A DNA stretch of 64,000 bases, taken from contig JAFKAC010000004.1 in assembly GCA_025766275.1 (NCBI GenBank), forward strand, positions 2,480,001 to 2,544,000, read 5' to 3'. The notes under the pieces are model-generated. The model did not search any database and was not told the origin of the DNA. It saw only the letters and a program-made list of their open reading frames with translations. A program made the position numbers and the translations under genes. This DNA is from Lactarius indigo (lineage: Eukaryota > Basidiomycota > Agaricomycetes > Russulales > Russulaceae). Each line of letters starts with the position of its first letter. The stretch's first letter is position 1. Of the stretch, positions 53,542-63,983 are shown piece by piece.

Positions 53542-55740
53542 TTTTTTCTTGGATGATTTTTACGATAACTAGTACTTGCAACAGTACTTGAAGATGTGTA
53601 GTAAAGCTGCTGGGCTCTAAGCTCGATATCCTGTACCCAACTACAGTAACTTTAGCTTGCCTTCTCCCTTTCTCAAAACCGTCCCCTTTCGCTGTGAATC
53701 ATGATCACTCCGCAACTCAATTGGTCGCATTCTGAATCAATTTGTCCTGGCTGAGTTGCAAAGTGATGAAAGGGGAACGCCCGCCCATTAACCACATAAT
53801 TGATGGTGTGATGTGGTAATTTTCCAGAGAATGTGTTGTCATCTATCTGATGCAGTACGGTTTGTATCCAACTGGGATTCATTGACTTCGTGTACAATCC
53901 GACATGCGAACACCACCTTACAGGTATTAACATGACCGGCATTTACAACATTCAATCCACTGCTACTACAGTAGTACTCCATCGCATAGCAAGTGAGGTG
54001 AGGTCGCCTGTACCAAATGCAATCTTGGCCGGCAAATTCAATTACAAAGATTCAGGGCCAGAGCCTCTAAATATCGGGCTGTGATTTGCGATGGCATGAC
54101 CACACAGTATGACAGAGTGCCAATTATTGGAATACACTTAACTGTAGGTAGGGCGAATAGGCATTCCTCCCTTGCATGCACACGGGTGGCATGTGAGGGC
54201 ATGCTTCCCACGCTCAGCTCTCCAGATCACTCAACAAACAGGGATATTCCCAGGCCTTAGCTTAGATCACATGGCCATCCCCTCCATCATGTCACAGCAG
54301 GAGGATATTAGTTATACACGCATTCTGTCAACTGGACAGTAAGTGTGGGCTGGGTCAACATATTTCACACCCCACCCACCAGTGGTGGGTGCCTCAATTT
54401 TGTTGTGGTGAGCCTTTGTGCTTTTTTTGTAGGGGTTAATGCTATGTTTCACAAGTGCGTACCCCAAGCATCAACTGCGTGCTTTGGTTGACTTTCTGGA
54501 GCATCTCCACAGCATAATACTTGGCAGCTCCCACTGGCATCCTGGCGGCCCAGCAGGTATGATGGCTCCTGGCCCCATTTCAGATGCTTCGCCCTCGTCC
54601 TACCTGTTCTCGTCATTCTTGGGCACCTCCTGACATCATTTCATCTTTATAGAGTCCCGGTACTTATGGCAACTTGTCTCTGTCCTACTCGTAGTCCTCA
54701 TCCTGCAACCAAAATCCTCCCTTCCTCCCTACAATCACTGGCCCACCGGTGCCCTCCTGCATCCCCCGCAGACTCAGGACATGCTTTACTCCTCGCTTAT
54801 GGTTATTGGAGAGTATATGACAGGAACTGCACTAACATGCAGTCTTGGGTGCATATTTGTATTGCCTCTCTTTCTGCATCCCATTGACCGGCCTACCAGT
54901 CCACATCTAGTTGTTGCCAGCCCCCACAGTCGTAAGCACCAAGTGTAGCTGTATGTCGAATTCTCATTTATGTTTAATTCACCAGGCACCCCCAATCACC
55001 CTCACTAAAACCATGACAGAGACAAAGGCCACAATGGATACTATCTCCACGACGGACACAAAGTCTAAGGGTGCATTCCTTTTTGGAGGCCAAAGAGCCT
55101 GTCCAGACTTGGGATGTGCCAGCAAGGCATCGTCACCGCCACCAACACAATGCCCAACATTATATTCTTCATATCTCACTGAGGCGGCCTTTTGGGTACC
55201 TGTAAGTATTGCAATTCCCTCTACATGATGTACGCTAACTGAAACTCCTAGTGCCACCAAATCCCTACTAGTTGTCACCTAGTTATCTCTGCAAGGAAAT
55301 CAGTGGCATCTGGAATGGGTTCGTAGGGTTGTGGACCTGGACTATGGGTGCGATAGCATGTTTGCGCTTCCGTTGTAGCACCGCCTGATGCAGGTTTTCA
55401 AGGTGTTGTATCCATGGGTGGTTTGTTACACGCACCTGGACTGCTCTTACCAGGGGCATGGGTAGGATGGGGGCGGTAGCAATTAAACATTGCTGACAGT
55501 GAGGAGCAGGGAAACACTAGGAATGTCGATATAGCTCAGCCCACGATTGTGATGAGTGATGCCCTAATTGCCATGCAGTGGATTGTGCCATCAACTGTTC
55601 CACAAATTCTGCCATTAAGTTTCCTAATACGCTAAATGAAAAGATGATTGTTGGTGTTCTGGCAGTCTGCGCCAGGCATCTCAGGTGTGGCAATTCTCAC
55701 GTTCCTTTGATAACTTCAAGTTAACTGTCCACTTGAAACC
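53542..55740. other. Stretch without a supportable gene (contains repeat copy 2)
   Basis: 53690-54130 is the second copy of the dispersed repeat. The rest has short frames only, such as 54911-55228, without recognisable similarity. Confidence 0.4.
53690..54130. repeat. Dispersed repeat, copy 2 of 2
   Basis: It is similar to 44480-44930 in the same orientation. The minus-strand frame 53942-53673 (89 codons) is the longer coding-like version. No terminal repeats or target duplication were found. Confidence 0.6.
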
Positions 55741-57211
55741 ATGTCCTCCGTTCTGAAATACAAGAAGAGGTTCGAACACTATTGCCACGATGGCCCAATA
55801 ACGTCTGTAGCTTTGAACCCCAGAGGCGGTATCTTAGCTGCTGGTAGTCTCGATGGTAATGTTAGTGTCTGGGCAGTTGACACAGGTTCTGCCTTGCACC
55901 GCGTTAATGCACGCACACCTATTCTTTCCCTTGTCTGGTCAACTGGTTCCGAAGGGTTCGTATTTGGGTGCGAAAATGGTATTCTAGTATCTATCCTTCT
56001 GGAAGAGGTACATCCGTCCTCCCATCAGCTTCGCAGTATTTGTTATAGTCCCACAGGTATGCCTCAAGACGGTGTATTTTCATGCCCATTCTGGACCAAT
56101 ATGTTGCATATCACCCTGCTCCAATGAAAAGCTGTTGATTTCTGGGGCCATTAATGAAGTCACTGTTTGGAAAAGGGACCAACATCATGCCACACGGGAA
56201 GGTCAACATCTATTCTTATCCTTGTTGGAGAGAAACTAATTACCGTGTTGACAGAAACATGGGAGGTATTTAAAACAATCCCACAGCTGCCAGAGCAGTA
56301 TTCTCAAACCAAACGAGTAGTCAAGATCACTTCGGTCAACTGGCTCCAGAGTCGAAACAGTTCAGAGGGCGGGCAGAGGTTCATTGTAACCTCCTATTTG
56401 TGGCATGGTGTGATGTGAGTATCTATCTACTGATGTTCTCTTCGCTTTCATAACTCTTGCAGGTGCTGGGATCTTGCATCATTGGCCATTACGTGGTGAC
56501 TTTCTATTCCAGATTGGTCCGTTGAGTGGAATAGATGAAGTGGCTTCCTTTCACTAAAAGTTTCTGCCACAGTTTATCTCTTGTGTTAACCCCTGATGGA
56601 TCATTAGTTGCTGCTTATGGGGCGTCGGATTCATTCGAGGTTCATGACACAAAAACACGCCGCCTGATGCAAGCCCTTCCTTGGGAAGCGAGACTTGACC
56701 TGTCATCACCACCAGTAGCCTTTGCTCATGAGGGTTTCGCCATCATCAGTGGAGGACAAGGAAAAGTCTCCATTTGGGATGTAGAGCACAGCGACGAATT
56801 ACAAACTCTCAATCATGGTAAGTTTACCATGTCATGTCTGTGCACTATTCTGAGGCAACCCAGGAACAGGCTGTATAACCGCGCTGACAGTGATCATCAA
56901 ACCTCCCTTTCTTATTCACAGGGCTCATCCTCCACATAGGCTTATTCTTCCGCATCTGCTGATAGATTCCTCATTGTCACCGGGGTGGACGAAAGGGAAT
57001 CTGGTTGTATTGTCATATGGGATACAATCCCACATGGAAATAGCAGTGAAGGTGCGTGCCACAGCCATCCCTCCACCCTTGTCTAAGGTTGTTGATGTAG
57101 TGAACACCACAGTGCAGGCTATGGTAATTCGGAATCTGACAATCAATCGGCTGACCTTGATGATGATCGGCGTAGCTGCACTGTTGGGCTGGAGGTGGAT
57201 AGCTCCCATCT
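55741..57211 (+). pseudogene. WD40-repeat protein gene, possibly with C-terminal membrane helix
   Basis: ATG at 55741 opens an exon with two blades: DGPITSVALNPRGGILAAGSLDGNVSVWAVD and TPILSLVWSTGSEGFVFGCENG. A GTATGC donor lies at 56057. Later parts: ISGAINEVTVWKRD (about 56130), FIVTSYLWHGVM then a 49-nt GTGAGT...GCAG intron (about 56415-56463) to CWDLASLAIT, then SLVLTPDGSLVAAYGASDSFEVHD and AHEGFAIISGGQGKVSIWDVEHSDE (56535-56830) and FLIVTGVDERESGCIVIWDT (about 56960). The end carries LMMIGVAALLGWRWIAP, a possible membrane helix. At least two frame changes (near 56200 and 56520) cannot be explained by good introns, so it may be decayed. A beta-propeller scaffold is expected; the partner is unknown. 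Confidence 0.55.
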
Positions 57212-58223
57212 GAACTTTAATTACTACTTTGTTTTTTAAAAAAATCTATTTCTGTGCGTCTGGGGCAGGTCGCCCTATGAACCCTTAACTATAAGTACAC
57301 TAAATGACTGTCATATTCACCTGAATTACAGGCCTCTGCGTACCATTGTGACTTATGTGAGGAACCCCCAAATCACTGCCCAATATTGTTTGGACAGGGC
57401 TTGACATAAGCACTGTCACATGTCCTTAGGGGACAGAGGCTAATGCAATCTTGAAAGTGATATGATCATGTAGAAGACTTGGCTATGAGAAAATGAAAGA
57501 AACGATGAAACCAACCCGGTTCCTAGGTGGTGCGAGGCTTGGCGCAGATCTAGGTGCGTTACAAATGTGTTGGCAGAACTAGGGCCGGCTATAACGTGGA
57601 AATGGAGGGGCACCTACCACTGGCTAACATCTGACAGGAACCACGTGTTGGCCAGTGCATTGCAGACAAAAAAAGGGTTCCTTTCATGATCTAGGGTGGA
57701 ACCATGCTGCCATGCTGTAGCACATGACAAGGCACTAGACTGTCATTAGCTCTTCTTTTGCCTCGGCCTTGTGTCGCTTGACAGCTTTACAAGCCAAGCA
57801 ATGTGGTTTGATGGTCCGATGCCATGAACGATCCGGCACCCTTATTTTGGGTTCCCTGTCCTCGAGATACTGTGACTCCATTTCGTCTTGTTTGACTTTC
57901 CAGCACTCCCAGATGTCGCTGTTTTGGATCCCTTTCTCTGGAAAGGCTTACGATCACCCAACTCAGCATGAAGATTGCAGGGCGTGGTTTGGTCACCGCC
58001 AATTTGCGGTGGAGGCTGCAGGAACAGTGCATTGTGTTTACTGCCTAGCTTTCTGTCCGCATTTATATGTCACTCATTTTATGTGAAGGGACTCGAATTG
58101 CACCAAGGCTCAGATACCCAGCGTCCTTCAACAGCAACTGCCAACATCGAACCGCCACTGGCAGAGGTCATACCCCACACAAGTCGAAGACCTACTGGAG
58201 CGACCCACAAGTTTGCTGCCAGC
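57212..58223. other. Gap with possible 5' exons of the SUN-domain gene
   Basis: No independent gene is recognised. The SUN frame remains open upstream of 58224 to about 57970, so the N-terminal exon may lie here. Confidence 0.4.
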
Positions 58224-59051
58224 ATGGCAGCGGCTTTCTTCGCTCTCGTGTTTATAGTTGCAACAACTGGAGACTTTTGTATTGAGGTTGTCCTGCAGGC
58301 CCACTCCATGATTGGAGTGCGCATGTTCACAGACAAATTTGATCATCTCAACAGGCCCTGCTTTGTTCACATGGCAGAGATTGGACAACTTAGGATGGAA
58401 GCGTCATTTGGATCCTGGTCTCCCTCTATGGGTGCTATTGAGTATGCGAATGTTGCGAAAGGAGGCAAATCAATCTCGGCTCTAACATCCCCCTTGTATT
58501 CTCCGCCCATTTGTTTGGATCTTACTTGCGTGGACAAGACATTTTGGAAGTCATTCAGTCCTCGGCCCATCATTCATCCCCCAGAGATGGCGCTGTCAGG
58601 TGGTACAAGTCCAGGGCAATGCTGGGCATTCGCTGGGCATACTGGACAGCTGGGAATCCAGCTTCCAGAATTTGTTTGGGTTACTTCATTCACTGTTGAA
58701 CACACCGGGAACAGTTCACTTACAGACTCATCCCCGAGGAACATCATTTTATGGGGCCTAATACTGAAGGACAGCAAAGACGAATCCCTCAACTCTCCCA
58801 CGCTCACTTCCCATATGACAAGTCATACTGGACCCCAGTTCGGCGCCCTCCATGGTGGGATTCCTTTAGCCTCTGTCATGTTTGACACTATTGAAGGTCA
58901 GCCCTGCCAAACGTTCCCTGTGCATTGCCATCAGAGGTGCAGGCCCTTCGATACCCTGCTTGCCCAATTTGTAGGAAACTGGGGTCATCCAGACTTTACT
59001 TGTTTGTATCGGTTTGAGATTAATGGAGAAGGGATTGGTCACACACTTTAG
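58224..59051 (+). CDS. SUN-domain (Sad1/UNC-84-like) membrane protein
   Basis: ATG at 58224 is followed at once by a hydrophobic segment (AAAFFALVFIVATTGDFCIEVV), a plausible membrane anchor. The C-terminal half is a SUN domain: PPEMALSGGTSPGQCWAFAGHTGQLGI in two stretches, FVWVTSFTVEHTG, SSPRNIILWGL, and the end FVGNWGHPDFTCLYRFEINGEG, which is close to the family signature. The product is 275 residues, or longer if the open frame upstream is used (about 58 further residues with KGLELHQGS...). SUN proteins sit in the inner nuclear membrane or ER and link to KASH partners. The frame is intact, so this may be a live gene, although it stands between transposon relics. The start is uncertain because a small upstream exon is likely. 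Confidence 0.75.
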   Translation: MAAAFFALVFIVATTGDFCIEVVLQAHSMIGVRMFTDKFDHLNRPCFVHMAEIGQLRMEASFGSWSPSMGAIEYANVAKGGKSISALTSPLYSPPICLDLTCVDKTFWKSFSPRPIIHPPEMALSGGTSPGQCWAFAGHTGQLGIQLPEFVWVTSFTVEHTGNSSLTDSSPRNIILWGLILKDSKDESLNSPTLTSHMTSHTGPQFGALHGGIPLASVMFDTIEGQPCQTFPVHCHQRCRPFDTLLAQFVGNWGHPDFTCLYRFEINGEGIGHTL

Positions 59052-59440
59052 AAACTCTGGTTTGTCTTTGGCCTTAGGAATATGTGTGTGTAGAACATTT
59101 TTTTGCTGTTCCTTTCCTTTCTTTCCATTTGTTGCCTTTTATTTGTTTGTTTTATCTCTTATCAAAACCAGTATTTTGGTACACTAGCGACGGCAGACTG
59201 GCCCACCAGGCCGGCCAGTGGTTGTGGAAGAGTTCGCATTTATTTGGAAGCACTGTGCAGGCTCGAAAGCACGTGAGTGATAGAAACGCTGTGACGATGT
59301 GATGTCACGTGTCACGTGAAGAAGTGCAAGCCGATAGAGATGAGTGGGGAAAGAGTCAAGTAGCAAAGCACATGGGCAGTCAAGTGTGATTCAAGAACAA
59401 CTGGATGATGGATTCAAGGCCAAAAGCAATACAATTTATA
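59052..59440. other. Gap; possible LTR remnant on the minus strand
   Basis: The minus strand has TATAAATTG near 59440 and AATAAA near 59243, an LTR-like spacing. No TG...CA ends or target duplication could be fixed. Confidence 0.3.
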
Positions 59441-59509
59441 CTACTTTGCCAGTCTGAAATTGTAAGTGTTAGTTTGTAAAATATCATAAGACATCAGGAG
59501 ACCGTTAGC

Positions 59510-60772
59510 CCCGGGCAGCGCATGCTCAAGTGTCCAAGTACCAGCAGTATGTAGGGTAGCAAGCTCTTTGCAAATAGCCTGCTCCCTCAAAGGCCAGTCA
59601 GGCTGGCATTTTGCCTCAGCCAAGTTTCAGGGTTCAAGCGCTTCTGAGTCAGAAATCTCAGCAGCCAGAGCCACTTCAAGTCCATCCCAGCTTTCACGCA
59701 GTGTAGGTAAGCCGGCTTCAACCAACCATGCTTCATCTGCTACATCCACCATCTCTTCATCATTGCCAAAACTGCCAGGTACTGAGACGCCTCTAGGGAT
59801 CACTGGATCAGAACAATGAATAGACGTGACGCCGACACTGGCCTGGAGCTCCCACACAATTCAGGATGGCTTGTGAAGGCGAGTAGGGCGCTCAGACACA
59901 GGCTCAGGCAACATTGACTCTACCTCAGACAGAGAAGACAACAATGATAGTGGAGATGGTGGGGAGTTAGGTGCTGGCTGAGCAGGTGGCACAACAGACT
60001 GAGGTGTGGGGGCAGGCTGTGGCAAGGGTGCAGTTGCAGGCACAGGCAGCAGCAACAGCATGGCATGCGGCTTGTGCGGCTCAGTCAAAATTTTGGGAAT
60101 GGGTATGTCCAATGACTCCCCCTCAAGCTGCTCAGCCACTGAAAAGTAGACATTGCACTCAATGCCAACGGCCTTATTTGCAGCCCAGTATACACGGTGA
60201 CTGCACGACTTGGTGTCGAAGCTGATCCCATGACCCTCACATGCATGCAGATCCAACTTGGACCCATCCATGTTGTGGACCCAAACTGGTTCCCCAAACC
60301 ACTTCAGCCTAGACAAGTCAGGTGGGCTCCCATACAAAGCCTGCCAAGGTGTCTGGCCACCAAGTGCACATGTGGAGGTACAATTCTTCAGCCAAGTCAA
60401 ATGCTGCAAAGCCTCCCCCCACATGCCCTGGGGAAGACTGGCCATGTGCAGCAGCGCATGTACCTTTTTGACAAGGGTACAGTTGAGGTGCTCCATGACG
60501 CCATTCAGCTGCAGAGTGTCATGGACAGTGAGGCACTGGGTGGTGCCAGCAGCTGCAAGGTGAGCATCAAACTCATCACTCAGGTACTCCCCTCCACGGT
60601 TGGAGTGCAAGACTTTAATCACTTCACAGTGATTCTGGGTCTTCACCCACGCCTCAAACTGGTGGTAGAAGGTGAGGACATTGCTCTTGGTGATGAGGAG
60701 GTAGGTGAGCGTGTAGTGTGTCACATCATCTGTGAAGGTGACAAAGTAGTGCCTCCTGTGCCAGGTCACCAC
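59510..60772 (-). pseudogene. Copia integrase, linker and RT start
   Basis: FVTFTDDVTHYTLTYLL supplies the first Asp. The second catalytic position reads HSNRGGEYLSDEF, with Asn in place of Asp. NGVMEHLNCTLVKKVHALLH keeps the Glu, but two residues normally Arg have become His and Cys, each one CpG transition away. QALYGSPPDLSRLKWFGEPVW and the Pro/Ala-rich tail follow. After a frame change come DEAWLVEAGLPTLRESWDG and EAKCQPDWPLREQAICKELATLH, the first RVT_2 residues, where homology stops at about 59510. Confidence 0.8.
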
Positions 60773-60779
60773 TGGGGTG

Positions 60780-61700
60780 GGGCCCCAGACGTTGGTGTGG
60801 ATTTCATCACCAAAATGCTAGGCTTGGGGACTGACTCGGAACCTAGGGATAGACTGCTGGGTGGCATGTGCAAAATGCATGCCTTGCAATGCTCTTCCCA
60901 CGAAGTTGGGTTGAGCACGATCCTGGTGACAAGTCCACCCTCCATGAGCTGTCGAGCACTTGCAGGGGCAATGTGTCCCATCCAACAGTGTAGCTCCATG
61001 ACACTAACCACCTCCACAGCATAGCCTCTGTCCCCTTCATGCAAGACATGGTATAGTCCTTGCAGTGAACGCATGACACGGGCAAGGCGCTCTCCAGTAC
61101 ATGACAAGATTTCAAGATGGCCTCCGCTGATAGCAATGCGGTAGCCAAGCCTGTCGAGTGCCCCAAGTGAGACCAGAGTGTAGCCCATGGATGGCACATG
61201 CAACACATTCTTGAGGGTAAGCTCGGACTGTTCGCTGCCATTGGGCACGTTGACGATCATACTCCCCATGCCCACAGCTGCTGACCGTTGGCTGTGTTCA
61301 GGAAGAGTGGGGGGTCCAGCAAGTGATAAGTCACGAAGTCGTTGTGGTAGGGGGAAATATGGCATGTGGTGCCAGAGTCATAGAGCTCAACTCAGATACA
61401 TTTTTCCTCCTTGACCTGCATGATCACAGCTGCTGTGAGCCTGCCAGACAATGCAGCGCTCACCCCTGTCTCTTCACACTGCTGGGTGGAAACAACAGCT
61501 TGAGGTAGCTCCAGGATATCGCCGACAAACACAGCCAACCAACACCCATCCGGCTCGACAGACTGCCAGCCTTCAGGGTCTTCTTTGGACATGGCCACAG
61601 CATTGGCCAATCCGATGGGCTTGTTCTCAGACTTGGTCACATTCTGGTACATCAGCAGCTGATTCTGACTCATCTGCCCTGACAACTGTGCTTGTGACTG
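60780..61700 (-). pseudogene. Copia protease and GAG-pre-integrase
   Basis: YDSGTTCHIS (about 61380) is the aspartic protease active site, just after TGA at about 61394. After a frame change near 61290, IVNVPNGSEQSELTLKNVLHVPSM and SLGALDRLGY follow, then LHCWMGHIAPASARQL (GAG-pre-integrase His/Cys region). The frame upstream (61685-61392) carries a GCWLAVFVGDILELPQAV segment. Confidence 0.75.
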
Positions 61701-61729
61701 ACTTTGGTTTTGGTTTTGGTTTTCTTTCT

Positions 61730-63166
61730 TAGGTGACCAGCACTCATGTGCCTAGTGCCTGGGCTTGCCACAGTTGTGGCACTTGCCTTTATGATGCTTC
61801 TTCCCCGCATCTCCCTGGGTTGTCGCCATTGCTTCATCCTTGGTCTGGGGTTGCTTCCCTTTCCCAGACACACCACCGTCACACTTGCGCCTTGCCACTA
61901 ACCTGTCAGCTTCCTCTGAGATATGATCTATGAGAGTGTCAGGATCAATGGAAGTGGTAGGGGAAAGCACATGTGCTGTGGTGAGTAAACCAGAGGCAAA
62001 CTTTGACATTTCCTCTGGGAGGGCTTTGATGATGGCTAAGTGGTACTCCTTCTCTCCCATAGTGACACCAACTGCCGTGAGCTCCTCACACTTGACATGC
62101 ATCTGGCCGAGGAACATGCGAACGTCCCTGCAATGTGGGCAGCACATCTCAGAAAACGTGGTAAGCAGATCGGTTTCCGCATACTGACTCTTAACGCTGA
62201 ACTCAGATTTAACTTTGTCCCAGTGTTCCTTAATGGAGGTAAGGGTCTTCAGGTGGACTGCAGTGGAATTGGGAAGGCGTTGGGAAAGGAGGTAACAAGT
62301 GAGGGTCTCTGTTGATAAGTGACCCTTGTGCACTTAGCGGCTCGTATGGACCGGACTTGCAGCATGGACTGCTTTAGATTAGATATACAGGACTTGTAGA
62401 TTAGATACTATTTGATCTGTACAATCTGGACTTATCATTGCGTCATCTATGACATCACTGTACTTCTATAACATCATACATCCGGACTCTGCATTGTATA
62501 ACACCTTTGTACTTTTCCTTGTTCTTTACTTGGTATTATCTTTATTATGATGTCAGTATGATATCATCTAGTTCTGGACTCTCCTTGTTCTCCTCTCCCT
62601 TGTTCTCAAAGTGTCCACTCCTTTGTCCCTTTGTAGAACAATAGCACCTGTGTATTCTGTGACTAGTGTTACTTACCTTGTACTACTGTCACCCTCTGTG
62701 GGAGTATAAGTAGAGTACCATGTACACTCCTGGTCCACATCAGTTCTCACTGCTTGTGTGCCAGGTAAGCCTCTTGTCTCTCAATGTATATCATCAGTTC
62801 TCACTGCTTGTGTGCCAGACTTCACTTGCTTCACTCTGCCTGACAACCCCCTGTTGCTGCTTCAAGTACCCTCTGCATATCTCACCACAGTCATCCTTGT
62901 CACTGTGAGTATGCTCTCCATCTGTACTGTTCATCAGTCTCGTCTTGATCCCATGCAGCAAGTTCTTCCTTCTCCTCATTGGTAGGCTTATTGATGTCTG
63001 AAGGGACAGGGCATATGGTGGAGCTGGTGAAGTGGCCCCACTTCTGATTGGCCTCCATAGCCTCCTCAAAGCACATAGAGAAGATGGCCCAATTAGAGCC
63101 GGTAGGATCAAGACAGGGAACAGAGGTGGGAAGAGGGTTGGACATAGCAACAGGGGCAGGGTCCAT
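61730..63166 (-). pseudogene. Copia gag with zinc knuckle, split by an LTR
   Basis: ATG at 63166 (MDPAPVAMSNPLPTSVPCLD), NWAIFSMCFEEAMEANQKWG (UBN2-type Gag start), then the insertion at 62310-62936. After it come TCYLLSQRLPNS, HWDKVKSEFSVKSQYAETDL, MRMFLGQ-like and CEELTAVGVTMGEKEY segments. The CCHC knuckle reads CHNCGKPRH-stop-AHEC: TAG 61751-61753 sits inside the knuckle, CAG by one transition. A Gln/Asn-rich repeat (NQNQNQSQSQ) follows. Confidence 0.8.
62310..62936 (+). repeat. Solo LTR of the TGTTGATAAG family inside Copia gag
   Basis: TGTTGATAAG...GTTCATCA, 627 bp, with target duplication GTCTC at 62305-62309 and 62937-62941. TATAAG lies at 62705. A 26-bp direct repeat ending GTGTGCCAG occurs at 62739-62764 and 62793-62818; the first copy is followed by GTAAGC. 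It is the longest of the four family members here and the only one on the plus strand. Removing it and one duplication brings the gag frame back into phase. Confidence 0.93.
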
Positions 63167-63225
63167 AACCTTTTACAAGGTATGGACACATAGATAGGTA
63201 AATAAAGGAATATAAGTGAGTTCAA

Positions 63226-63983
63226 TCAGTAAATGCATGTGAGCGACGTCTGTACAAAGAACAGTCACTTCTCAGTTTTTGCGCACACTAGAATGCAGTA
63301 ACTAGTTATTCACCTGTACAAAGAACAGTCGCTTCTACAGCAAGTAAGTACAGGCTTCAGTATAAGGTAAACTATGAAGATACACACCTCAGTTCCTGCA
63401 CACACTGGAATGCAGTAACTGAGGTGCTAAGCTACAAAACTAGGGGCTTAAGTACTAGAGAACGGTATGGTAATAAACGCTCCTCTGATTCTGAGGAGCA
63501 ACAGGAACAACGATATAAACAGTTGCTGGTACAACCAGGGAAACAAATTGAGACAATAAGCACAGAAATATGTAGACATCCTGCGGGTTTGCACGATGCT
63601 CATTCAATTGTAAAGTAATCAGAAATGGAACATATAGTACAAGGCATCAACTCACTTAAGATAAGATTCTGGTATATTCAACAGGGATATGGGTGCAACC
63701 ATGAGGAGAGCACCCTCCAGAATCTAAGTAAAAGGAAGCAAGCATAGGAGACAACAGACAAAAAGAAGACCAAGACACTATGATGCATGACAATAGGAAC
63801 CCTTCTCTGACTCCAATGGCAGCACAGAGGCTTGCACAATCTTCAATGGTGTCTTGTGAGCGGCTAGGAGAACTGACTGGGCAGATTGGCAAGAGACAAA
63901 GGGTGGAGACATAGGTTAGTGGAATGATGGAGAGAGGTTTGACAGTTTGAAAGAAAACATCTGCGATCAATGCAGAGGCAGAT
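63226..63983. repeat. Region upstream of Copia gag with two interleaved direct repeats
   Basis: CTGTACAAAGAACAGTC-CTTCT occurs at about 63249 and 63317. A longer word with CACACTRGAATGCAGTAACT occurs at about 63286 and 63402. This may be the decayed 5' LTR and leader of the Copia relic. No gene is seen. Confidence 0.4.

Larger units (their letters stand above)
59441..63166 (-). mobile_element. Ty1/Copia retrotransposon relic, 3'-truncated, gag split by an LTR
   Basis: Minus-strand order: gag (63166-62937, then 62309-61730), protease and GAG-pre-integrase (about 61700-60780), integrase (60772-59861), linker (59857-59627), and only the first about 40 residues of RVT_2 (59623 to about 59510). 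Most of RT, RNase H and the 3' LTR are missing. TAG 61751-61753 and TGA about 61394 plus frame changes near 61290 and 59860 disable it. The domain order and motifs identify Copia securely. Confidence 0.85.

Noticed and set aside
61696..61722. GGTTTT repeat as telomere or G-quadruplex signal
   Set aside because: It codes on the minus strand for the Asn/Gln repeat of Copia Gag.
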